A stretch of 64,000 nt of DNA from Dichetophora obliterata (Eukaryota > Arthropoda > Insecta > Diptera > Sciomyzidae), in assembly GCA_963920525.1 (NCBI GenBank), contig OY986437.1:198061511-198125510 (forward strand). The letters are read 5' to 3'. Under the pieces are notes generated by a model. It was not told the origin of the DNA and made no database searches. It was given only the letters and a program-made list of their open reading frames with translations. A program made the translations under genes and the position numbers. The first letter of the stretch is position 1; each line of letters starts with the position of its first letter. Below, piece after piece: positions 23,301 to 32,650 of the stretch.

Positions 23301-23985
23301 CCGAACATGTGGAAATTATTAAACGAAATATTATCGAATTACAGGATCAGTTGTGAATACGTAGCGCATTATGGTTTTTAGGGTGACCAAACAAGAACAA
23401 TATGAAAATAGATTTAAATAAAGCAAGAACGGTGTGAGTTATCAACTTGATTTTGGCTTTATTTTGAAGCTACATTCATGCCATTGTGTATGAAATAGCA
23501 CATTACTTAAATGGCTTCTACTGCCGCAATAACTCCACACATATTAGTTAGACTGAGTCATCGAAAACCTTGAACCCACCGCTTGGAACACTGCCAGCAA
23601 AGCTGAGGCGGCCATTTAAGTGATGTGATATTTCATATATAACGGTATGATTGTAGCTTTAAAATAAATAATGAATTTTATATCTCACATCGTTGTTGTT
23701 TTATTTAAACTTTTACTTTTAGTTTTTATTTGGCCCCCTATAAATAAATACATAAATATAGTTGTTGTCGTCACAAAAAATGTGATTACTTTTGTTATTG
23801 CGCATGCTGCTGTTATGGACATTTAGTCCTACTTGTGTTGTTTTTGTGTGTACATACTTACTGATAGCATATTGTAATAAACTGCCACTGTTCGATCCGT
23901 GTTCGGCCGTTGTTCGGACTACAACTTTTTGAAATTTTTCTTTTAATTCATGTTCAAGCTTTTGCTCGAACACAGAGGTTTCCAT
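17362..23985 (-). CDS. Spliced four-exon gene, 121-residue protein, family unknown
   Basis: Coding exons on the minus strand are 23985-23862, 20216-20194, 17751-17625 and 17453-17362. The start AAAAATGG is in good context. Donors are GTAAGTATG, GTAAGAGTT and GTAAGTTC; acceptors are CTTATCAG, TTTTTTTAG and TTTTTAAG. The lengths 124, 23, 127 and 92 nt join in one frame with one stop, giving 121 residues. The protein starts METSVFEQKLEHELKEKF, a likely helix. Its middle is basic (KAGKKQGE from the 23 nt micro-exon) and then histidine-rich (PLPHELSPHKDQMHH). It ends in an acidic stretch and ALHAEKK. No signal peptide, membrane segment or known domain is visible, so it is probably intracellular. 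The exons are clearly richer in G+C than their surroundings. A nearby alternative acceptor for exon 4 would stop after two codons. I do not recognise the family; the gene model is inference from splice signals. Confidence 0.65.
18895..19194 (+). pseudogene. Unidentified coding relic in intron 2, antisense
   Basis: Two frames in succession look coding. The first gives NPPNIDMTKASVLARHHKFY and then HVLQQFCFDFLEQKYGIESL to about 19078. After a one-base shift a second gives PYDIAPKRQTEVSKQNF followed by EASILQKNAILVCSELEHF. The Harbinger-type MITE at 19198 interrupts or ends it. I do not recognise the family. It may be a transposon protein or an inserted gene fragment. It lies opposite to the host gene and cannot be part of it. 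Confidence 0.45.
19198..19436. mobile_element. Harbinger-type MITE, 239 bp
   Basis: Inverted ends begin GGGCCAGTTTTTTAGT on the left and GGGCCAATTTTTCAGT on the right. Similarity extends about 85 bp per arm (CAAAAATTGGA, AAGCTCGGTTTA blocks). TAA flanks both ends (19195-19197, 19437-19439). The GGGCCAG terminus with TWA duplication is typical of PIF/Harbinger. It lies in intron 2 of the spliced gene. Confidence 0.8.
20387..20560. repeat. Short direct duplication in intron 1
   Basis: TTCACGATCCAATGCATTTGG occurs near 20420 and again near 20510, and ATAAGGGTTTT precedes each copy. The spacing of about 91-113 bp differs between the two shared blocks, so one copy has lost sequence. Confidence 0.6.
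20580..20710 (+). pseudogene. Possible MADF/Myb-type domain fragment
   Basis: One frame reads KKWTIDEINLLVYYLKQPEV followed by LWYG and a stop. This matches the start of MADF/Myb-like DNA-binding domains, which run W-x-x-[DE]-E-[IL]-x-x-L-[IV]-x-x-[YL] ... P-x-LW. Such domains accompany Harbinger transposons and also occur in fly regulators. An ATG in another frame lies just upstream. Only about 35 codons survive, in antisense to the host gene's first intron. Confidence 0.35.
22945..23285. mobile_element. 341 bp MITE, copy 1 of a family
   Basis: The ends are GGCCGCATTCAGCGC and its complement. ATT flanks both sides (22942-22944, 23286-23288). A related copy at 26111-26490 lies in the opposite orientation and shares both ends and the internal AGAAAGAACGCAGCAA block. 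Noncoding. It lies in intron 1. Confidence 0.8.
23427..23696. mobile_element. Foldback-type repeat, about 270 bp
   Basis: The left arm (about 23455-23520, with AAGCTACATTCATGCC and TTACTTAAATGGC) is mirrored at about 23611-23672. Weaker pairing extends outward through TGTGAG. The arms are about 75-80% alike and leave a loop of about 90 bp. No target duplication is clear. It lies in intron 1, about 165 bp from exon 1. Confidence 0.6.
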
Positions 23986-24050
23986 TTTTACTCGGAAACA
24001 TATACTGTAACTAACATATAAGGCCCTTTAGCTCCAAACGTAAACCTTAA

Positions 24051-24512
24051 CCCATTAATGACAACGTATGATATATCATAGGCGATAAAAGCATTTTTTA
24101 AAAATTCCTCAAAAATCTTCAGCCACTGTAAAGCTTTTGCTTCCAACAGTAAGAGAAGGCCAGAAGTATGCTTTTTCCAAAAAAATTTATAAAATTGACA
24201 TTAAGGCCTATTTGTGTACTTTTCAAGAAAAACGAAAATATAATTAAAAAATACATTAAATGGTTAAAGTGGAATGAATGCCTACGCTACGAAATGAAAA
24301 TTTTCCAATTTATAATTTTTTCGAATTTTTTAATTTTTTTTTTATTTCTCTACTTACAGACCCCTTATGCGTTTATAATCATGCGCTTCGCCACACCCAA
24401 ATCCTTTCGATTTTTTTTAAACTTCAGAGTTTTCCGTCTAGTACTAATACAAGCTTTTGCTGAAAATTTCAAAAGCTAAACTCAACGGGTTCTAGTAGTG
24501 AGCATTAATGGG
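24051..24512. mobile_element. piggyBac-type MITE, 462 bp, TTAA-flanked
   Basis: The element runs from CCCATTAATG to CATTAATGGG, with TTAA directly outside each end (24047-24050, 24513-24516). TTAA duplication plus CCC termini is the piggyBac hallmark. The inside is AT-rich and noncoding. It lies 66 bp upstream of the host gene's start codon, within or next to the 5' leader or promoter. Confidence 0.8.
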
Positions 24513-24581
24513 TTAAAACGCCGATACATCTACAAGCTTTTTTGTTTCCTCTACTAGGATCCGTTGTTTGAAGTCTGTCAT
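24513..24581 (-). CDS. Possible 22-codon upstream ORF
   Basis: On the minus strand an ATG at 24581 opens a frame beginning MTDFKQRILVEETKKLVDV and stopping at a TAA that overlaps the TTAA of the adjacent MITE. Without the MITE this frame would lie about 140 bp upstream of the spliced gene's start. It could be a leader ORF, an unrelated exon, or chance. Confidence 0.25.
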   Translation of the reverse strand: MTDFKQRILVEETKKLVDVSAF

Positions 24582-26110
24582 GTTGAAAAAGATTGAAATT
24601 TGTCAAGCAGTGTAATTTTAATTTTATATTTGGCATAATCAAATGAAAACTCCGCCCACCTCTCATACAAAGTGATGTCATCTACATAGAAAAGTCTTTA
24701 TTAAATAAAATTACTTCATTGACGTAGTACTTTGCAAATTAATATTGAAACTTCAAATGTACTCCCTGCTTGAAATACGGAAAAGTTGGTGAAAATCACG
24801 CTTAACTTCCATACAAAGTGATGCCATCAAAATATTAAAACTTATCAAAACTTTGAATAATTGACGATCGTCAATATACGCGACTGTGAAGGTTTCTTAC
24901 TGCTAGTTAAGTCTACTTCAGACCCAAACATTAATCAGTTCCAATACCAAATTTCCAAAAAAATCGATTAAGTAGTTTTCGAGTAGATAGAGAGAAGTCA
25001 ATAAATTAAAAAAAAAATTTCGTAAACAGGAAAAAAGTCAAATGTTTAAAAATTTACTACAAATGTGTTAATTTTTTTCAACACATTATTAATACTAGAT
25101 ATGTTTGAAATACATTTGCTGTTACTTTAACAACAAATTGCCAAGTTGTTTAACAACCTTTTTCTTAAACACAAATTTTTTTTTACAATAAGGCTAACAA
25201 CAGCTGTTGGACAAGGTAAGAGCAAATTTACCATTTAAAATATATATCTAAATATTAAAAAAAAAATTTTAAATTTGCTAGAGAAAATGTGAATACATTT
25301 GTCTACAATCTTAAAACTTGTGGACTTTTTTCAGCGTAAGCTAAACAATTTGCCTAAGTTCTCACCCAATTGCTATGATTATACCCAAAAAAAAAAAGAA
25401 AGAAATAAAAATATGCAACTATCTGAAGATACGAGCAAACTTATCGCACTTTATCGCCGTCATTTAAATAAAATTTAAATTAGGCCGAACACGTAAAATA
25501 AGGCTGATTATAAAATTTTCACAGTTGTAATCAGCTAAAAACAAGTTATTGCTAGTTAAACACATTTATTAAAAAAGTTGAAAAAGACATAAATTATGCA
25601 GCTAGACAGTTAATGATTTTTTATGAAAAAATGGCGAAAAATAATTTCGCAAAAGGAATAGTTAGAAAAACATTTTAATTTGTGTGCATGCAACAAGCGT
25701 AGCTTATTTGAGCTCAAGTGCGTAGGTAGGATGAAAACTAGGGGGGAAAGGCCCTATAAAAATTTTATTACCATATCTTTCATTCATGAAGTTTACGAGT
25801 CAATGAAAACAGTTCAAAATGAATGTATGGTGTCTTATTAACTGATGTTTTTATATATAATCGAAAAGCCGCTTTTCAGACATTAATGGCTTTTCAGCTG
25901 AAAAGCTGCATGATATTAAGTTCTTCGCCATAGAAGAAATGTCAAATGAAAATCTGCTTATTGTGTGATTTTCAGTGAAAAACTCTGAAAAGCTAAAAAA
26001 CAACCCTGCTTATGGTTTTTGAACAGACGGTTTGTTGAGGTGAAGTCATAATCTATTACTAAAATCCAAGATGTCGCTTGTATTTGACATTTCATCTGTC
26101 TGTTGATGTT
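24582..26110. other. AT-rich spacer, no gene seen
   Basis: No frame, exon or repeat border that I can support. Short frames are interrupted by homopolymer runs. Confidence 0.55.
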
Positions 26111-26490
26111 AGCCGCATTCAGCGAAGTCAACAGTTGGCCACTATTGTGTTAAAATTCGATGAATGGAAAAATAATAAGAGCGCTCATTAAATCTGATCA
26201 CGATGCGGGCGTCATTTAAACTAGCGAAGCAATTATATGCTACATGAAAAAAATGTTAATGTTCAACTGGTAAATGCTGCTGACCCTAATAAATTTATAA
26301 ACACAGAAAGAACGCAGCAAGTTAGAGTGAAAAGCTTTTGTAATTAAATTATTTACATAATTTAGTAGTTATAATAACTTTATTAAATAATTTACAACTT
26401 TTCTGGTGTTTAGAGTTACAACACATTCATAGAAAAGCATCGCTCACTAAAATATCGCTACTATTACATTTGACTCCTCTGAATGTGGGC
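26111..26490. mobile_element. MITE copy 2 of the GGCCGCATTCAGCG family
   Basis: The left end is AGCCGCATTCAGCGAAG and the right end is a decayed complement (CTCTGAATGTGGGC). The order of internal blocks is reversed relative to the copy at 22945, so the two are inverted. It is more decayed than copy 1. Confidence 0.7.
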
Positions 26491-26639
26491 ATTTTGTATT
26501 AACAAATTGACTATCAAATGAAAAGAAAATTTTTCAGTGTGAATAATTTTATTTTAAAAGATGTTTTTCAGCTAAAAAGTGGCATTTCAGTCTGTGTGTG
26601 AACATAGTATAATAAGGGAAAAGGATTTTCAACTATGTA

Positions 26640-27915
26640 TTGGGTTGGGAAAAAAGTATTCGGCGTTTTCGAGTTCGCTTGATTTCAAAGTGTCATAAAA
26701 TTGAAACGGTAAGCTGCATCTGGCAACTCTTTTGTTTCTCTTAACAAAAGACAAATCAGCTGATTATTTGTGATCATTTTGCTGATATTGGTGCATCGTG
26801 TTAAAAATTATTGCAAAGCAAAGATGAGTGAAATTTCAGAAAAAATAAGTCATATTTTACAATTTTACTACGATAAAGGGAAAAATGCGTCACAGGCATG
26901 TGAAAAGATTTGTGAGGCTTATGGTGAAGATACTCTATCCCAATCAACTGTCAGGAAATGGTTCGTTCGATTTCGTTCTGGAAATTTTGAAGTCAAAGAT
27001 GCTCCTCGCTCGGCCCATCACCGAAAAAGTCGATGAAATAATGGATAAGGTTCAAGAAAACCATCATGTAAGCATCCACGACATCGCTTAGGAACTGAAG
27101 ATCGACCACAAAACAGTTTAAAGCCATTTGAAGAAAGTTGGTTTTAAAAAAAGCTTGATGTTTGGGTGCCTCATGAACTTAGTGCAAAAAATGTAATGGA
27201 CCGAACTTCTATCTGTGATTCGCTACTAAAACGAAACGAAATCGAGACATTTTTTAAACGTATGGTAACAGGTGATGAAAAGTGGACCACGTACGATAAT
27301 ACTGTTTGAAAACGGTCTTGGTCAAAAAAAGGGGAAGCACCAAGAACGGTGTCAAAGCCGGGATTGACGACAAGGAAGGTGATGCTGTGCGTTTGGTGGG
27401 ACTATAAGGGTATCATCCATTATGAGATTCTACTGCCTGGCCAAACGATTGATTCGAATCTCTACTGGCAACAATTAATGCGATTGAAGCAAGAAATTAA
27501 AAAAAGGGGCCAGAATTGATCAACAGGAAAGGTGTTGTATTTCATAACGACAACGCAAGGCCACACACATCTTTATTGACCCGACAAAAACTTAAAGAAC
27601 TTAACTGGGAAGTTTTGATGCATGCACCATACAGTCCTGACACTGTACCGTCAGATTATCGTTTGTTCCGATCCCTTCAACACGCCCTTGCTGGGAAGAA
27701 ATTAACCTCAAAAGATGACTGCGAAAACCATCTACGTCAGTTTTTCAACGATAAAAGCCCAGAATTTTACAATAAAGGAATCATGGTCTTAACCCAAAAA
27801 TGGCAGAAGGTAGTTGAAAAGAATGGACAATATTTGATTAATAAAATCATTTTTTTTATATAAAATATTGTTTATTTTTACTAAAAAAACGCGGAATACT
27901 TTTTCCCCACTCCAA
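26640..27915 (+). mobile_element. mariner element, 1276 bp
   Basis: Terminal inverted repeats TTGGGTTGGGAAAAAAGTAT and TTGGAGTGGGGAAAAAGTAT (read inward) continue through TCSGCG. TA duplicates flank it (26638-26639, 27916-27917). The length is normal for mariner. It encloses one dead transposase. Confidence 0.92.
26824..27863 (+). pseudogene. mariner transposase (DD34D), inactivated
   Basis: Translation from ATG 26824 gives the N-terminal helix-turn-helix region (YYDKGKNASQACEKI, STVRKWFVRFRSG). The WVPHEL linker motif and catalytic aspartates follow: GDEKW (near 27270), HNDNARPH (near 27550) and VPSDY (near 27655). The last two aspartates have 34 residues between them, so the family is mariner DD34D. 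It is broken by frameshifts near 27010 and 27506, by stops at 27089, 27119 and 27307, and by a further shift near 27145. All three catalytic residues remain, so decay is moderate. Its length of about 345 codons matches the family. Confidence 0.92.
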
Positions 27916-28086
27916 TATATCAAACAAACGCAAGCCATGAGATCAAATAAAGCTGCATTTATTAAATTCAGGTTAAATTTATTTTAAAATAATTTATCGT
28001 TAAAAAATTTGGTTTAAAAAAATTGACAAAAATTCACAAAAACTCAACAAAATAATACAAAAAATTATATAAAATTTTTTTTTTTC

Positions 28087-28362
28087 TTATTTGAATATCA
28101 ATGGTCGAGGATTTTCCGCAAAACGGTCAATAGTTTCGACTAGAATGTTTTCCTGGTTTTCTGCCATAAATTTGTGATGAACACTCAACATGCACAAACC
28201 TATAATAAAAGAGTTTTGAAAATTTTTCTAAATTATGTTATAAACTTGGAATAGATAAAAATGTGTGCACCATTCAATCGGTCATCGCTCATCGTTGATT
28301 ACAGCCATGTTTTCACTTTTATTTATATACTAAACGAACGCTCTGTTGCACATGTATTTATA
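28087..28362 (-). pseudogene. hAT transposase C-terminal (dimerisation) relic with intron
   Basis: On the minus strand one frame reads TERSFS, then KVKTWL, then STMSDDRLN. This matches the hAT dimerisation signature ERSFS...IKTYLRSTM..ERLNGL of ZMYM/P52rIPK-like transposases. Two stops interrupt it. After the G of the next codon the sequence runs into GTGCACAC..., and about 75 bp later TTTATTATAG restores the frame. It then continues GLCMLSVHHKFMAENQEN and ends IDRFAENPRPLIFK plus stop (28087). The break has GT-AG ends and keeps frame, so it looks like a real intron. Confidence 0.7.
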
Positions 28363-29215
28363 AATCACTTGACCTAAAGCTCTAAAAATTATAACCTTGT
28401 AAAATCATGAAAATGTCACAATTTTATTATAAATCTAAAAATTAAATAAAAAGCTCAATAAACGATTTTAAACTATCAAACAACTAGAATTTTTATTTAA
28501 AATCAAGTATGATTTCAACTATCAAACATTTAGAATTTGTATTTAAATCATATAAAATCAACAAATCTAAAAATTTTCATATTATCTACTTCATGCCAAT
28601 ATCTAAGTTTTTATATCATATCAATATCTAACTTCGTTTGAGCAGTATACAATATTTTACAAAATTATACAATATCGCTTTAAAAATATTGATTTGCTTT
28701 TAACTTTTTCAGGTCTAGATTCAAAGAAAAAGGTAAAACTACACATTAAAAAAGGATCACATATAGAAATTATTAAAAAAGCTATCGATTAAAATACATC
28801 TCAGATTTAGGGGGGAAATTTTCCCCTTCTTCCCCTGCCAACGTTCTTGTTTGAGTTGCGACAATTTCATGCAGCCTACGTAATTATTTTTTTTCGCAAA
28901 ATTTTGACGGCTTTTCTAACTAAACAGCATAGTTAAATGTTGCAAATGTTAGCTTTTTTCATGTGAAAATGTCGCAAAAATTGCTTAAATCATGTGGGCC
29001 ACCTTTGAAGTGTTTAACTAGCTAGGCTCAGCCAATAACACAAAGAGTGACCCGAAATTTTTGAACATGCTCCGAATTTTTGCTGCAGCAATTGTGTCCA
29101 GCTGTGCAACAGCGCCTTAAAAGTGAGGGTGTGCTTAGAGGAGAGGGTGTATGTGTGTTTTTCTAACCATGTATTTTGCGTTACATAATAGGGCGCAGAA
29201 GTAAAGCCAAAGTCA
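28363..29215. other. Spacer, no gene seen
   Basis: AT-rich sequence upstream of the hAT relic. The missing transposase core could not be recognised here. Confidence 0.5.
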
Positions 29216-29537
29216 AATGCTACAAGCCTGCACAAGTTTGTGTCTTAAGTCTTTTGATTCTAAGGTTTTCAAGGAAATTAATTGTTGAATTTTTGTTGCA
29301 ATGCGTGTTTTTGAATGATTCATGCTTTCTTCACAGCAACATTGATGTTCTGGAAATTTTTTGACAACAATCAAACAATGCTACAAGCCTGCACAAGTTT
29401 GTGTCTTAAGTCTTTTGATTTTAAGATTTTCAAGGAAATTAATTGTTGAATTTTTGTTGCAATGCGTGTTTTTGAATGATTCATGCTTTCTACACAGCAA
29501 CATTGATGTTCTGGAAATTTTTTGACAACAATCAAAC
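29216..29537. repeat. 161 bp tandem duplication
   Basis: The segment beginning AATGCTACAAGCCTGCACAA (29216) is repeated directly from 29377 with only a few substitutions. Period is 161 bp, two copies, no spacer. The high identity implies a recent event. Confidence 0.9.
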
Positions 29538-31064
29538 ATTTTTTTCGATTCTAGCTAATTAAAAGACTATCGCGCCAAATTTCATTTGCCAACATTTTTG
29601 ATAGCATAACGCTAACACACACGTTGACACCATCACTTAAATGTACGCTCCTCTAATTTATCAGCTCATTCTTGAAGGCATATAAAAGAAAATTTAAAAT
29701 GCTAATGAGCAGATTTAGCTGTCACAAAATTGGCAAGAGAATTAATTATTATTAAAAATATATTAATTATATTCTCCTGCATGAATACACCACTCTTTTG
29801 CTAGCGTGTTTTTAATTTGTTAATAGCTTATGAATAGCTGCTCCCGCTGTGATTACATAAGCTTATTTTTATGTGCTGACAAGATTGTTTGTATAATCTA
29901 TAGCAAAAAAAAACAAATAGAGTTTGCTCTCGCTGGACTTGTAAAAGAACAATGTTGATGGAAATCACGAAATAAATGAGCGTTAAGCACATAATTAAAA
30001 AAAAACAAAATTGCTCTATAAAGGAAGTCATAAATTAAACATAATCTCTAATCTATGCTTTGAATTAGCAAGTTTTTTTAATGGATTCTAAAATCATGTG
30101 AATGAGGTGAATCAATTAAAAATATTGTTTAAAGTAAAAAAGACTTTTAGTGCTTTTTTATATGACTTGATTACAGAAAAAGGAATTTAAAAAAACCAAA
30201 ATTAAAAAAAAATACTGACAGAAGCAATTTAGTACGAAGTATTTGAAGAATTACTATTTCAAGTTTAAAGAAGATCCAAAATCTGGCAAAATTTTTTTAT
30301 AAGACCAACAAAATCAATTAAAAAGTGAAAAGCAGTGCAAATGCATTATTTTTTCATTGAAGAATATAAAAAATCAAGTTTTGTTCTTCTATATCTACTA
30401 TTATATAAAACCTCAAAAAGCTTATCAGGTATCTTTGCGACTTTAAAAATTTTAGAACTAGCATAGAAATTATGATTGAAAAATATTATGTTGAAAGAAG
30501 CAATGGGCATCATCAACATGAAGTTGACGCATCGGTTGTAGGAAACCCGCGCCACATCGGGTATTCTGCTTGTAGATTTTTCTTTGATTTTGCTCATTTA
30601 GTAGTCTTTCCTTGACTAAACTTGAATAATTTATCAACTTTTTCATGAAAACAAAGTCAAGGTATGAAAATATCAATACTTTATTTCAAAAAGTACAGTG
30701 GGTCTTCTAGATATTTAACTTTTTTTATGTTTTATGCTATTCAAAAAGTTTCGCAAACAAGACAAAAAAAAAAAGCTTGGAAAATATTTTAAGCTCGTAG
30801 AACTCTGATGAACGATATAGGTATTTATGAACCAAATATATTTTCTTCAAAGTTTTTGTTCATTTGAAGAAATCAATCTTTCAGAATTCAAAATTTACAT
30901 GATGTGTTTTAAAATAACGAGCAATATATTTTGTTAAAAATTCTGCCAGAGCAATATGCATATTCTGTTAGGAAAACAAATCATTTAAAAATGTATGTGA
31001 AGATTTGCTAAATACAATATGAGTTTTGTTGTTGTAAAGTTAAGAATTCTAATCAATATTATTT
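29538..31064. other. Spacer with a possible Helitron tip
   Basis: No gene is established. ATCTACTATTATATAAAAC at 30392 resembles the 5' tip of the Helitron at 13516, but no matching 3' end is nearby. A patch at 30495-30575 is richer in G+C and open in several frames on both strands; I recognise no protein in it. Confidence 0.45.
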
Positions 31065-31226
31065 TGATCAAAAAATAACTTTTATATCTAAACGAAAATG
31101 TATTGATCAAGGAATGGTTTTTAATTCTGATCGAAAAAATATCGATAAGGAAATAATTTTTATGTCTGATTTAAAAAATACCGATCAGTAATTGATTTGT
31201 ATTTCTGATATAAAAATTATCAATCA
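31065..31226. repeat. Four degenerate tandem units of about 40 bp
   Basis: Units start TTGATCAA, TTGATCAA, CGATAAGG and CGATCAGT. Each contains an AATTTTTAT-like run and a TCTGAT or TCTAAA block. This is a short diverged minisatellite. Confidence 0.6.
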
Positions 31227-32650
31227 GTTTTTTCTTAACATCCGAATGTCGGCTCCTCTTAATAAATTTTTCATCTTCTAAATAAGTTTTGCCAGATCTT
31301 CTTAAAACTTCAAATAGTAATTCATCAAATACTTCATACTATATTTGTATGGAGTGGTCCTTATTTGTATGTAGAAAACAAATTTCGTTTCTTTTTCTTG
31401 AGCACCTTTTTATTTTGTTCCAATATAAAAAAAAACGCATGAAAAGTTTCAAAGAAATTGGACTTTATTAACACGTGCCGCCAGGTAGAAATTCAAAAAA
31501 TTATCTACTTCATATGAGAAAAGAAAGATAAAACAGCAATTCCATTTTTAATGACCATCTTACGGAATGCCCATCCCCGATTTGGGTGAAATTTTGCATG
31601 AAGCATCATTGAAGGAAATAAAAAACTTCGTTTAAAGGAAAAAATGCTGGAGTTATTTTTGGCGGAGTTACAGGGTTCTCAAAATTGACAAAATTCGGCA
31701 AAAACGTCGAAAATCGATTTTTACTAGAATTCATATCTCAATCACTTCTTAACCGAATGTTAAGTTTCAAATACCGATGGAAAGGTAATTAAACGCACTT
31801 TTATTTTAAAATATTTTTTTTTTTAAATTTTGGCGGATAAGGATTCCATTTCTTGCGGTAAAGTATTTATTTTCTGTGCTATCTCGAGTGTACTTTAGAT
31901 TCGAATATCTTTCAAGACACTATGGTTAAAATCCAGAGTAGCATCTCGTATGACAAGATATTGTTAGTGAAAGTCAATATTTACTTTTGCTTTAAGACGT
32001 ATGTAGTTTTTCTTAAAAAAAACAAAGCACATTGAGATCGTTATTTTTTTACTGTTTTCTCAAAAACAACTTTGTCCTTGCGGGAGGGAAAGACATCCTT
32101 TTTTGCTTAAATTTTTTTTTGGGAGATCTTGAACACCCTATGCAACTTTTGAGACCCCTAAGAATGTGAATTTCGAAAAAATTGTGATTCGATATGCCCT
32201 AATGCTCACTCAGTTGTATTGCCTCTGTGTAAACTTCAAGCTCCGAGCGGCACGTTTTATTGTTGTTGTAAAAAAAAATTAGGGACTTATTTTTAGACGC
32301 AAAGGAACAAAAAAATCGGGTGCTCAACAATTTCTCAAATAAGGACCACCCTACTAAATAGCTTCTAACAATATTTTTTAAATTTTTATTTTTTTTTAAT
32401 TATTTTTCTGTAGTCATGCAAAATAGTACAGTACCAGAAGTCTTTTTTACTTCAAAATATTTAATTGATTCACATTTTTCTAGAATCCACTGAAAAACTT
32501 GATAATTCAGCCCAAATAGCCGCCTGGATCCGCGTCTGATTGAGAGCAATGATAATTATTTGCGATTCCAAGTTCATATTTCATTGGTTAAATTTTGAAA
32601 TTTTTACTTTGTTTACTTTACTTTTGGTTTTATTCCCAATTTCTTTGCTT
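31227..32650. other. Spacer before the hexamer array
   Basis: No gene. Sequence near 31560-31800 (CCCATCCCCGATTTGGGTG, CGAAAATCGATTTTTACTAG) has the look of a dispersed repeat but no ends were found. Confidence 0.45.

Noticed and set aside
24168..24479. 103-residue hydrophobic frame
   Set aside because: It lies wholly inside the TTAA-flanked MITE and overlaps another chance frame.
30346..30676. Possible exon near 30500
   Set aside because: Open on both strands in more than one frame, with no clear splice sites or recognisable motif.
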